From an uncultured Alphaproteobacteria bacterium (GTDB lineage Bacteria; Pseudomonadota; Alphaproteobacteria; Rs-D84): 6,772 nt of DNA. The notes beneath the pieces were generated by a model. That model made no database searches. It saw only the letters and a program-made list of their open reading frames with translations, and was not told the DNA's origin. Location: contig CALCEG010000085.1 in the NCBI GenBank assembly GCA_937900435.1, forward strand, positions 1 through 6,772. The letters run 5' to 3'. The translations under genes were made by a program, and so were the position numbers. Below, piece by piece: positions 1 to 5,172 of this stretch; within the stretch, counting starts at the first letter, position 1, and every line of letters begins with the position of its first letter.

Positions 1-20
1 TTCTGGGGTGCACAACCCAA

Positions 21-45
21 ATTAAAACACCACCTGACGGTGGTG
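21..45 (-). terminator. Intrinsic terminator of tRNA-Arg
   Basis: On the minus strand a perfect 7-bp GC-rich stem (CACCACC at 28-34 pairing with GGTGGTG at 39-45, four-base loop) is followed by TTTTAATTT (27 down to about 19). It begins about 10 bases after the CCA end of the tRNA, as expected for a tRNA transcription terminator. The plus strand has no U-tract after the stem, so it is read as minus-strand only. Confidence 0.8.
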
Positions 46-55
46 CTTAAATTAG

Positions 56-132
56 TGGCGCACCCAACAGGATTCGAACCTGTAATCTTGTCCTTCGGAG
101 GGACACGCCATATCCAGTTAGGCCATGGGTGC
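56..132 (-). tRNA. tRNA-Arg, anticodon CCG
   Basis: A 77-base tRNA on the minus strand. The acceptor stem GCACCCA (126-132) pairs perfectly with TGGGTGC (60-66), the discriminator is G (59), and CCA is encoded (56-58). The anticodon stem TGTCC/GGACA encloses the loop CTCCGAA, which gives anticodon CCG (96-98 on the plus strand). It reads the Arg codon CGG. The T arm carries the standard GGTTCGAATCC core. The gene has its own promoter upstream and a terminator downstream, and lies 50 bases after the prfB stop codon on the same strand. The C at position 34 makes it a dedicated reader of CGG. Confidence 0.95.
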
Positions 133-142
133 AACAAAACTT

Positions 143-170
143 ATTATATGCAATTTGTTATAAATTGCAA
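143..170 (-). promoter_or_regulatory. Promoter of tRNA-Arg (TTGCAA-16-TATAAT)
   Basis: On the minus strand there is a -35-like TTGCAA (165-170), a 16-base spacer, and a consensus -10 TATAAT (143-148), which ends 10 bases before the mature tRNA 5' end at 132. Predicted transcription start is near 136. The spacer is almost filled by an 8-bp inverted repeat, TGCAATTT (149-156) and AAATTGCA (162-169). The tRNA-Ser promoter in this window has the same -35 and -10 hexamers and the same 10-base distance to the tRNA, which strengthens both calls. Confidence 0.75.
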
Positions 171-182
171 GAGCAGGGCAAT

Positions 183-1251
183 TTATTGTTGTAAACTTGC
201 CAACATAAAATCGTCTAAATCCCCATCCAGAACAGCCGCAGAATCGGTCTTTTCAACATTTGTCCTGACATCTTTTACCAACTGATAAGGGTACAAGACA
301 TAGTTTCTAATCTGGCTGCCCCATTCAATTTTCTTTTGCGCGGCTTTTGCGGCGTTTTCTTCTTCGGCGCGTTTTTGCAATTCCAGCTCATACAGTTTAC
401 TGCGCAACATCTTCATCGCCATTTCTTTATTTTGAATTTGGCTGCGTTCATTTTGACAGGTCACCACCGTATTCGTTGGTATATGGGTAATACGCACTGC
501 GGAATCTGTTTTGTTAACGTGTTGTCCACCTGCGCCCGAAGAACGATAAGTGTCAATTCGCAGGTCTTTATCGTTGATTTCTATTTCAATAGTATCATCA
601 ATATCAGGCCACACATCAACCGATGCAAAACTGGTTTGCCGTTTGCCATTTGCATTGAAAGGCGATATTCTGACCAACCTATGCACACCGATTTCATTTT
701 TTAGCCATCCGTATGCCCGATCCCCAGATATTCTGTATGTTATATTTTTTATGCCTGCGGTATCGCCTTCGTGTTCTTCGATTACTTCACAGGTAAAATT
801 ATGTCTTTCGGCCCATCGCGCATACATGCGCGACAGCATTTGCGCCCAATCCTGCGCCTCGGTCCCGCCGGCGCCAGCCTGAATAAACAAGAACGCGCCA
901 TTATTATCCGCAGGTTCACGAAACAAGGTAATAAATTTTGCGCGATGTGCCGTATTGGCTAATGCTTCAATGTCTTTTATAACATCCGTATCGTCTGGGG
1001 CGATTTTATGCAGTTCCAGCAACGTTTCATAATCACTTTGCATTTGTTGAAAGTCGTTAACGGACTTTTCCAATGCTGATTTTTTTTGTAGAATACAGCG
1101 CGCTTCTTCGGGATTACTCCATAAATCGGGATTATTTACCTGTTCTGTCAGGACTTCTATTTTTGCACTAATCGCGTCCAGGTCAAAGAAACCCCCTGAC
1201 GGCAGAAATGTCGTCTGCGATTTTGGATAAAATTTCTGATACGACAACCAT
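183..1251 (-). CDS. prfB: Peptide chain release factor 2, with programmed +1 frameshift
   Basis: RF2 recognises UGA and UAA stop codons in the ribosomal A site and triggers release of the finished peptide. Translation starts at ATG 1249-1251, reads MVVVSEILSKIADDISAVRG FL, and meets an in-frame UGA at 1183-1185. An AGGGGG (1192-1197) three bases before CTT-TGA-C (1182-1188) is the classic RF2 frameshift cassette. After the +1 shift the protein continues DLDAISAKIEVL to a TAA at 183-185. The product is about 355 aa, against 365 in E. coli. In this numbering the codon-recognition tripeptide SPF lies at about 196-198 and the peptidyl-hydrolysis GGQ at about 241-243. The residue matching E. coli T246 is Ser. 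The downstream frame stays open back to an ATG at 1262, but that N-terminus does not resemble RF2 and overlaps the -10 box. UGA frameshifting implies autoregulation by RF2 level. Confidence 0.96.
1182..1197 (-). promoter_or_regulatory. RF2 programmed +1 frameshift site
   Basis: Minus-strand sequence AGGGGGTTTCTTTGAC. The internal Shine-Dalgarno AGGGGG (1192-1197) is followed by a three-base spacer, the slippery CTT codon (1186-1188), UGA (1183-1185) and C (1182). This matches the E. coli prfB cassette except for the spacer bases. When RF2 is scarce the ribosome pauses at UGA and slips from CUU to UUU, making full-length RF2. When RF2 is abundant a 22-residue peptide is released. Confidence 0.95.
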
Positions 1252-1260
1252 AACGCAATC

Positions 1261-1288
1261 ATTATATCATTTTTTTTAAATTTATCAA
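1261..1288 (-). promoter_or_regulatory. prfB promoter (TTGATA-16-TATAAT)
   Basis: On the minus strand, TTGATA (1283-1288, 5/6 match to the -35 consensus), a 16-base A/T-rich spacer, and a perfect TATAAT (1261-1266). Transcription would start near 1253-1255, only about 2-4 bases before the prfB ATG at 1251. No Shine-Dalgarno lies in that gap, so the mRNA would be essentially leaderless. The promoter also rules out the ATG at 1262 as a start, since that codon would lie upstream of the transcript. Confidence 0.7.
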
Positions 1289-1324
1289 ATGAATGTTTGC
1301 CTTTTTCGTATTAATGTGATAACA

Positions 1325-1330
1325 TACAAT
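1325..1330 (+). promoter_or_regulatory. Candidate -10 box of the exported-protein gene
   Basis: TACAAT (1325-1330) lies 20 bases before ATG 1351. No clear -35 stands 16-18 bases upstream (only T-rich sequence at 1302-1307). The 18 bases ending here, AATGTGATAACATACAAT, are 15/18 identical to 5256-5273 upstream of the ihfB-like gene, which supports a shared promoter element. Confidence 0.4.
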
Positions 1331-1350
1331 CAACAAGCGAGAGGGAATAT

Positions 1351-2601
1351 ATGAAACGTTTTTCTTGTTTTCTGGGTTTTTTATGCACATATTTTGTTGT
1401 AAATAGCGCATTTGCGGTATCTGCAGGAACTGTCAGTTCAACGGACAAGAACCGTACATCGGTCATTCAAACACAAAAACAAAACAGCAGCAATGCCTTG
1501 CGTGGCAACGCGGCGGTTGCAAACGCATACAAGACTAATCAGCGTAACACATACTTTATTGTAAATCAGCCTGATGTTGATACCGCGTGTCGTGAAAAGA
1601 TATTCAAATGTTTAACTGATTACTGTGGCGATACAACAGTTGTTTCTGGCGTGCCTACAACCAAATGTCAATATGCGACAGAAAGCGAATTATATAACTA
1701 CGCATTGTTGTGCCTGCAAAAAGACACCGAAATTTTATTACCTCAATATGGTGCAAACACTAAAAATTATGTCGGTGGTATGAATACCGCGGCACAATTA
1801 TGCCCATCGTATGTTCAACAAGAATTAATGTCGTACCTGTCAATGGCGAATATGGCGAATCAGTTATCAAAATCACATTCTGATTTGTGCTTGAAACGCA
1901 GACAAGAACTAGAAGCCGCAATGGCTTGCCACGCGGTTGCGTTGGCGTACGGCAACGAAACAGACAGCAAATTAACCGCACAATTAACCGATTATTGTGG
2001 TAACGGTGTCCCAGGGGGCAGTGCCGAAATGGTTACACGTTTTTCAAACGCTGGAAATGTTGGCGCGAACATCTGGGGCTGGGCAGAAAAGATTGTTAGC
2101 CTCGATTTAAACAACAAGGGCGCCGATTGGCAGGCGGCTGTTGATGCGGTTTTGGCTGGTTATACGAACCGTATGAATTTAGCATGTGGCGATAATATGC
2201 AATTAAACACTGTTTCTTATACGACTAATACGGCTGCGCCAACTGCATTACAAACTGTTGCCGCAATGGCTGTGGGCACAATGTTCCCAACCACGACACA
2301 AAAAACCGAAAACCCTTATGCGAACCAGTCAATTTGGATGGAAATAACATCTTTGTCTGAATTGTATAAGTATAATGATGCTTATCAGGTTGTAATGGCT
2401 GGCCTGTCTAACCCATCAACAACACCAAACGCATTTTTAAACAGTGCACAAATGGACAATATGCAAAAGGCATACACACGCGGCACAAAAGTATTTATTG
2501 TTCGCGACAGCGCACGTTGCTATATAGTCCCCGTTGCGCAATTAACATCAACCGAACAATCGTTGGTTGCGCAAACGTATGCAGGCTGTTCCAGTAATTA
2601 A
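1351..2601 (+). CDS. Exported cysteine-rich protein of unknown function
   Basis: I do not recognise this 416-aa protein. It begins with a Sec signal peptide: MKR, a hydrophobic stretch at about 4-17, and a likely SAFA cleavage after residue 22. The mature part therefore acts in the periplasm or at the surface. It has 12 cysteines (80, 87, 92, 106, 121, 151, 180, 193, 216, 279, 390, 413), an even number that suggests disulfides. The hexapeptide LTDYCG occurs twice (88-93 and 212-217), hinting at an internal duplication. No enzyme motif, lipobox or later membrane helix is apparent. A low-complexity Ser/Thr/Asn/Gln-rich segment follows the signal peptide (about 26-65). The start is supported by AGAGGG (1340-1345), five bases before ATG. 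It is divergent from prfB, ends at its own terminator, and appears monocistronic. Confidence 0.85.
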   Translation: MKRFSCFLGFLCTYFVVNSAFAVSAGTVSSTDKNRTSVIQTQKQNSSNALRGNAAVANAYKTNQRNTYFIVNQPDVDTACREKIFKCLTDYCGDTTVVSGVPTTKCQYATESELYNYALLCLQKDTEILLPQYGANTKNYVGGMNTAAQLCPSYVQQELMSYLSMANMANQLSKSHSDLCLKRRQELEAAMACHAVALAYGNETDSKLTAQLTDYCGNGVPGGSAEMVTRFSNAGNVGANIWGWAEKIVSLDLNNKGADWQAAVDAVLAGYTNRMNLACGDNMQLNTVSYTTNTAAPTALQTVAAMAVGTMFPTTTQKTENPYANQSIWMEITSLSELYKYNDAYQVVMAGLSNPSTTPNAFLNSAQMDNMQKAYTRGTKVFIVRDSARCYIVPVAQLTSTEQSLVAQTYAGCSSN

Positions 2602-2611
2602 GACAAAAACA

Positions 2612-2636
2612 ACCGCCAAATGGCGGTATAATTTTT
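2612..2636 (+). terminator. Intrinsic terminator after the exported-protein gene
   Basis: ACCGCC (2612-2617) pairs with GGCGGT (2622-2627) around an AAAT loop and is followed by ATAATTTTTG. It begins ten bases after the TAA ending at 2601 and separates that gene from the amidase promoter that follows. Confidence 0.8.
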
Positions 2637-2645
2637 GAAATACTC

Positions 2646-2674
2646 TTGAACCATAAGTCTATTTTTGGTATAAT
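2646..2674 (+). promoter_or_regulatory. Amidase promoter (TTGAAC-17-TATAAT)
   Basis: TTGAAC (2646-2651), a 17-base spacer, and a perfect TATAAT (2669-2674). The predicted transcription start near 2680-2682 is 2-4 bases before the amidase ATG at 2684. The bases before the ATG (ATCACAGAT) have no Shine-Dalgarno. As with prfB, this points to a leaderless mRNA. Confidence 0.72.
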
Positions 2675-2683
2675 ATCACAGAT

Positions 2684-3841
2684 ATGAAAATTAGCAGACG
2701 CGGTCTTTTAAAAATAACAGGTTTTTCTATTGTTGCCTTTGCTGCGATGCCACGCGTGGCGTTTGCTGCACGCAACGCCCTGCGCGGTCTGCGCACTGGG
2801 GTTCAACCCGGGAACAAGACTCGTTTAGTTGTTGAAACTTCAAACCGTCCATCATATACCTTATCATACCCAACAAATCAGTTGGTGATAACCCTGTCAA
2901 ACACATCTGGCAATACTGGGGTTTCGACAAAGTTATCTTCGGACGCGTTGGTCAGTTCGATTAATCAATCCCAGGTTGGCGACAAATTACAAATTGTTGC
3001 AAATTTAAAAAAACCAATATCTGAAATCCCAAAGTCGTCAATATTATTACTGGAACCAAATGGGGACAACGATTATCGACTGGTATTGGATTTTGTTGCT
3101 GGTACACCTGCTGCTGCATACACAACATCGACTGCGACACAAACAACCGCGATAACCGCGGCGCGAAAATACATAATTGTTATTGATGCAGGGCATGGTG
3201 GCAAAGACCCCGGCTGTATCGGCAAGGGTGGCACACGCGAAAAAGACATCGTTTTGTCAGTTGCAAAAAAATTAAAAAACAAATTGGATGCAAATGGCTT
3301 CAAGACTTATTTAACACGCAATGATGACAAATATTTAAAACTGGCGGAACGTGCTGCTATTGCCGAACAGCGCAAGGCAGACCTGTTTATATCATTACAC
3401 GCAAACGCAAACCCCAGTCGCCAAATGAAGGGCTTTTCAATTTACACATTATCTGAAAAAGCATCTGACGAAGAAGCCCGAAAATTGGCCGAGGCTGAAA
3501 ATGCCGCTGACAAAATCGGGGTAGAGGGTTTTACTCAATTCGAAGAAAACATTCGTATTGCGCTGTCGTCTTTACAACAACACGCGGTTGCAGAAATGTC
3601 CGAAGAATATGCGAACGGGTGTGCAAAATCGTTCAAGCGCGCCAGCATAACCCAGCAACCAGGTCCTGATGTTCGTCATGCACCATTTGCGGTTTTACGC
3701 TCGACAGTGCCTGGGGCATTACTAGAACTGGGTCATTTATCAAATATTGCCGAAGAAAAATTATTAAAAACCGACAAACATCAAAATAAGCTGGTTGATG
3801 CAATTGTAAAATCTGTCAAAAACTATAATTTCGAAGTATAA
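2684..3841 (+). CDS. amiC: N-acetylmuramoyl-L-alanine amidase, AmiC type, Tat-exported
   Basis: A zinc amidase that cuts the bond between N-acetylmuramic acid and the stem peptide, splitting septal peptidoglycan during daughter-cell separation. The 385-aa protein starts with a twin-arginine signal, SRRGLLK (residues 4-10), a hydrophobic segment and a probable cut after AFA (28), so it is exported folded to the periplasm. An AMIN-like beta domain (about 45-137) would target it to the septum. An Ala/Thr-rich linker (about 138-160) leads to the Amidase_3 domain. Predicted zinc ligands are His171 (DAGHGG), Glu186 (GTREKD) and His239 (SLHAN), and the catalytic Glu is 348 (LLELGHLSN). The insert of about 257-320 matches the regulatory helix that blocks the active site in AmiB/AmiC until an EnvC/NlpD-type activator binds. 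This is the only in-frame ATG/GTG/TTG after TAA 2654-2656 that keeps the Tat motif. Confidence 0.93.
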   Translation: MKISRRGLLKITGFSIVAFAAMPRVAFAARNALRGLRTGVQPGNKTRLVVETSNRPSYTLSYPTNQLVITLSNTSGNTGVSTKLSSDALVSSINQSQVGDKLQIVANLKKPISEIPKSSILLLEPNGDNDYRLVLDFVAGTPAAAYTTSTATQTTAITAARKYIIVIDAGHGGKDPGCIGKGGTREKDIVLSVAKKLKNKLDANGFKTYLTRNDDKYLKLAERAAIAEQRKADLFISLHANANPSRQMKGFSIYTLSEKASDEEARKLAEAENAADKIGVEGFTQFEENIRIALSSLQQHAVAEMSEEYANGCAKSFKRASITQQPGPDVRHAPFAVLRSTVPGALLELGHLSNIAEEKLLKTDKHQNKLVDAIVKSVKNYNFEV

Positions 3842-3859
3842 AAAAACGCCCAAAGGGCG
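3841..3859 (-). terminator. Intrinsic terminator of tRNA-Ser
   Basis: CGCCC (3847-3851) pairs with GGGCG (3855-3859) around a three-base loop. On the minus strand the stem is followed at once by TTTTTT (3846-3841). It lies 12 bases after the tRNA-Ser CCA end. The U-tract overlaps the last base of the amidase stop codon at 3841. Read on the plus strand the same hairpin lacks a U-tract, so it is at best a weak terminator for amiC. Confidence 0.82.
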
Positions 3860-3871
3860 ATTAACAAATTC

Positions 3872-3961
3872 TGGCGGAGACGAAGGGATTTGAACCCTTG
3901 ATACAGTTGCCCGTATTCACGATTTCGAGTCGTGCGCATTCAACCACTCTGCCACGTCTCC
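3872..3961 (-). tRNA. tRNA-Ser, anticodon CGA
   Basis: A 90-base class II tRNA on the minus strand. Acceptor stem GGAGACG (3955-3961) pairs with CGTCTCC (3876-3882), discriminator G (3875), encoded CCA (3872-3874). The anticodon stem CACGA/TCGTG encloses the loop CTCGAAA, which gives anticodon CGA (3925-3927 on the plus strand) and reads the Ser codon UCG. A long variable arm, as required for tRNA-Ser, lies between the anticodon and T arms, and the T arm has GGTTCAAATCC. It is flanked by its own promoter and terminator. Confidence 0.95.
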
Positions 3962-3971
3962 GGCGATTGCC

Positions 3972-4000
3972 ATTATAAATATCTCAGAAATATTTTGCAA
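3972..4000 (-). promoter_or_regulatory. Promoter of tRNA-Ser (TTGCAA-17-TATAAT)
   Basis: On the minus strand, TTGCAA (3995-4000), a 17-base spacer, and TATAAT (3972-3977), which ends 10 bases before the mature tRNA 5' end at 3961. Predicted transcription start is near 3965. The hexamers and the 10-base gap are the same as at the tRNA-Arg gene. The spacer also carries an imperfect dyad, AAATAT (3977-3982) and ATATTT (3990-3995). Confidence 0.75.
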
Positions 4001-4045
4001 GGGTAAATATTTGACTTTTTTTTATTGTTTATTAACCTGTTTATT

Positions 4046-4405
4046 ATGACAAACACAAACCAAACAAAAACCTTTAACGAACAAGTTTACGATATTGTTG
4101 CACGTATTCCGTACGGACGCGTTGCGACATTTGGTCAAATTGCCGCAATGATGGGACGACCACGTTGTGCGCGCTTTGTTGGCTATGCGTCAAACAATCG
4201 CGATTCGTGGCATTTGCCATGGCATCGGGTTGTTTTCAAGAACGGTGTTTTAAACCCTGGGATGCCAGATTCACAATATCGTGCCCTAAAATCCGAAGGT
4301 GTAAAATTTAATCCCGACCATACGGTAATAATGTCTGAATTTCAATGGAATCCAGAACGCGACACCGCGCCTATGGACATACGCGATTTTCCGCTGGTAT
4401 TCTGA
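4046..4405 (+). CDS. Alkyltransferase-like protein (Atl, MGMT-fold, no catalytic cysteine)
   Basis: Atl proteins share the fold of the DNA-binding domain of O6-methylguanine-DNA methyltransferase. They flip out and bind O6-alkylguanine but cannot transfer the alkyl group; they flag the lesion for nucleotide excision repair. The diagnostic change is visible: the methyltransferase motif PCHRV reads PWHRV (58-62), so Trp59 replaces the acceptor cysteine. The helix-turn-helix is TFGQIAAMMGRP (28-39), and the DNA-intercalating Arg finger is probably Arg43 (CARFVG). Phe29 stands where human MGMT has Tyr114. The 119-aa protein has about 15 extra residues after the usual WNP end. I chose ATG 4046. 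A TTG at 4025 would add seven residues (MFINLFI) with no family support. No Shine-Dalgarno is visible. TTGACT at 4011-4016 could be a -35, but no good -10 follows. Confidence 0.88.
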   Translation: MTNTNQTKTFNEQVYDIVARIPYGRVATFGQIAAMMGRPRCARFVGYASNNRDSWHLPWHRVVFKNGVLNPGMPDSQYRALKSEGVKFNPDHTVIMSEFQWNPERDTAPMDIRDFPLVF

Positions 4406-4406
4406 A

Positions 4407-4446
4407 CCAGAACACAACCGAATTTTGTTCTGGACGGCTATTTTTT
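4407..4446 (+). terminator. Probable terminator between convergent genes
   Basis: CCAGAACA (4407-4414) pairs with TGTTCTGG (4426-4433), with two further A-T pairs inside after one mismatch. It sits in the 32-base gap between the converging atl-like and peroxiredoxin genes. On the plus strand a run of six T follows only after seven bases (4441-4446), inside the end of the peroxiredoxin gene. On the minus strand no U-tract follows. A shared terminator is plausible but imperfect. Confidence 0.45.
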
Positions 4447-5160
4447 GTTGGATTCTTTTTTGCAAATTTTTTCATAGATTTCCTTTTTATCTAATTTTTT
4501 ATAATTCATAAACCAAGGATTCTTGCGGTCTTTTTCGCGCATTGCATCTGCGGTTGCTGGGGCAGGTTTCATCACATCATCCCCGGGCGTCCAATTGGCA
4601 GGTATTGCCACTTCAAATGCATCTGCAGTTTGTAAACCGACCAGTATTCGCCATATTTCTGACATATTCCGCCCCAAAACCGCTGGATAATACAAGACCG
4701 TTCGAACAATCCCGTTCGGGTCGATAATAAAAACCGCGCGTACCGCGTGTGTATCAGATACCCCCGGTTGCAACATTCCATATAGCTTTGCAATTTTCAT
4801 ATTTAAATCATCAATCAGTGGAAATGTTATCGTTGTTCCGTTTGGCATTTTTGAAATCGCATCAAACCAAGCCAAATGTGAACTTAATCCCCCAATGGAC
4901 AACCCCAATAACACTGTATTAATTTTTTCAAATTCTTTTAGGTTGTTTTGAAACGCAACAAATTCTGTTGTGCATACCGGGGTAAAATCCGCAGGATGCG
5001 AAAAAAAGACAATCCAATGTCCTGCAAAATCATCTGGGAACGTTATTTTTCCATTTGTTGTACTGGCGGTAAATTCTGGGGCAACATCACCGATAAGTGG
5101 CAATCGGTGTTCTGAATTATTGCAATTATCTGTATCGTATAGTTCAAATATTTGGTCCAT
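4438..5160 (-). CDS. Peroxiredoxin, Prx6 / 1-Cys-like (AhpC/TSA superfamily)
   Basis: A thiol peroxidase that reduces hydrogen peroxide and alkyl hydroperoxides in the cytoplasm. No signal peptide is present. The 240-aa protein has the peroxidatic motif PADFTPVCTTE (56-66), with Cys63 as the attacking thiol, Thr60 as its partner, and Arg141 (AVRAVFIID) as the likely activating arginine. The long C-terminal domain after about 165, with the NPWF segment at 214-217, is typical of the Prx6 group. The only other cysteines are Cys13 near the N-terminus and Cys233 near the Lys-rich tail. No cysteine lies near 207-213, where archaeal Prx6-type enzymes have theirs, so it is probably 1-Cys unless Cys233 resolves. 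The start is fixed by AAGGAG (5167-5172), six bases before ATG 5160. It stands alone, divergent from ihfB and convergent with the atl-like gene. Confidence 0.92.
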   Translation of the reverse strand: MDQIFELYDTDNCNNSEHRLPLIGDVAPEFTASTTNGKITFPDDFAGHWIVFFSHPADFTPVCTTEFVAFQNNLKEFEKINTVLLGLSIGGLSSHLAWFDAISKMPNGTTITFPLIDDLNMKIAKLYGMLQPGVSDTHAVRAVFIIDPNGIVRTVLYYPAVLGRNMSEIWRILVGLQTADAFEVAIPANWTPGDDVMKPAPATADAMREKDRKNPWFMNYKKLDKKEIYEKICKKESNKK

Positions 5161-5172
5161 TAAAAACTCCTT

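Noticed and set aside
1..20. Small hairpin GGGT-GCACA-ACCC at the left edge
   Set aside because: The stem is only four pairs with no U-tract or nearby gene end in view, so it is not distinguishable from chance.
40..285. 81-codon plus-strand ORF
   Set aside because: It runs across the whole tRNA-Arg gene and into the 3' end of prfB on the opposite strand. The composition is that of a shadow and there is no ribosome binding site.
1252..1262. ATG at 1262 as the prfB start in the downstream frame
   Set aside because: It overlaps the -10 box and lies upstream of the predicted transcript. Its N-terminus (MIALWLSYQK) is unlike RF2, and the frameshift cassette with the RF2-like first frame explains the gene better.
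4025..4045. TTG 4025 as start of the Atl-like gene
   Set aside because: It adds MFINLFI before an ATG at 4046, with no ribosome binding site and no family counterpart.
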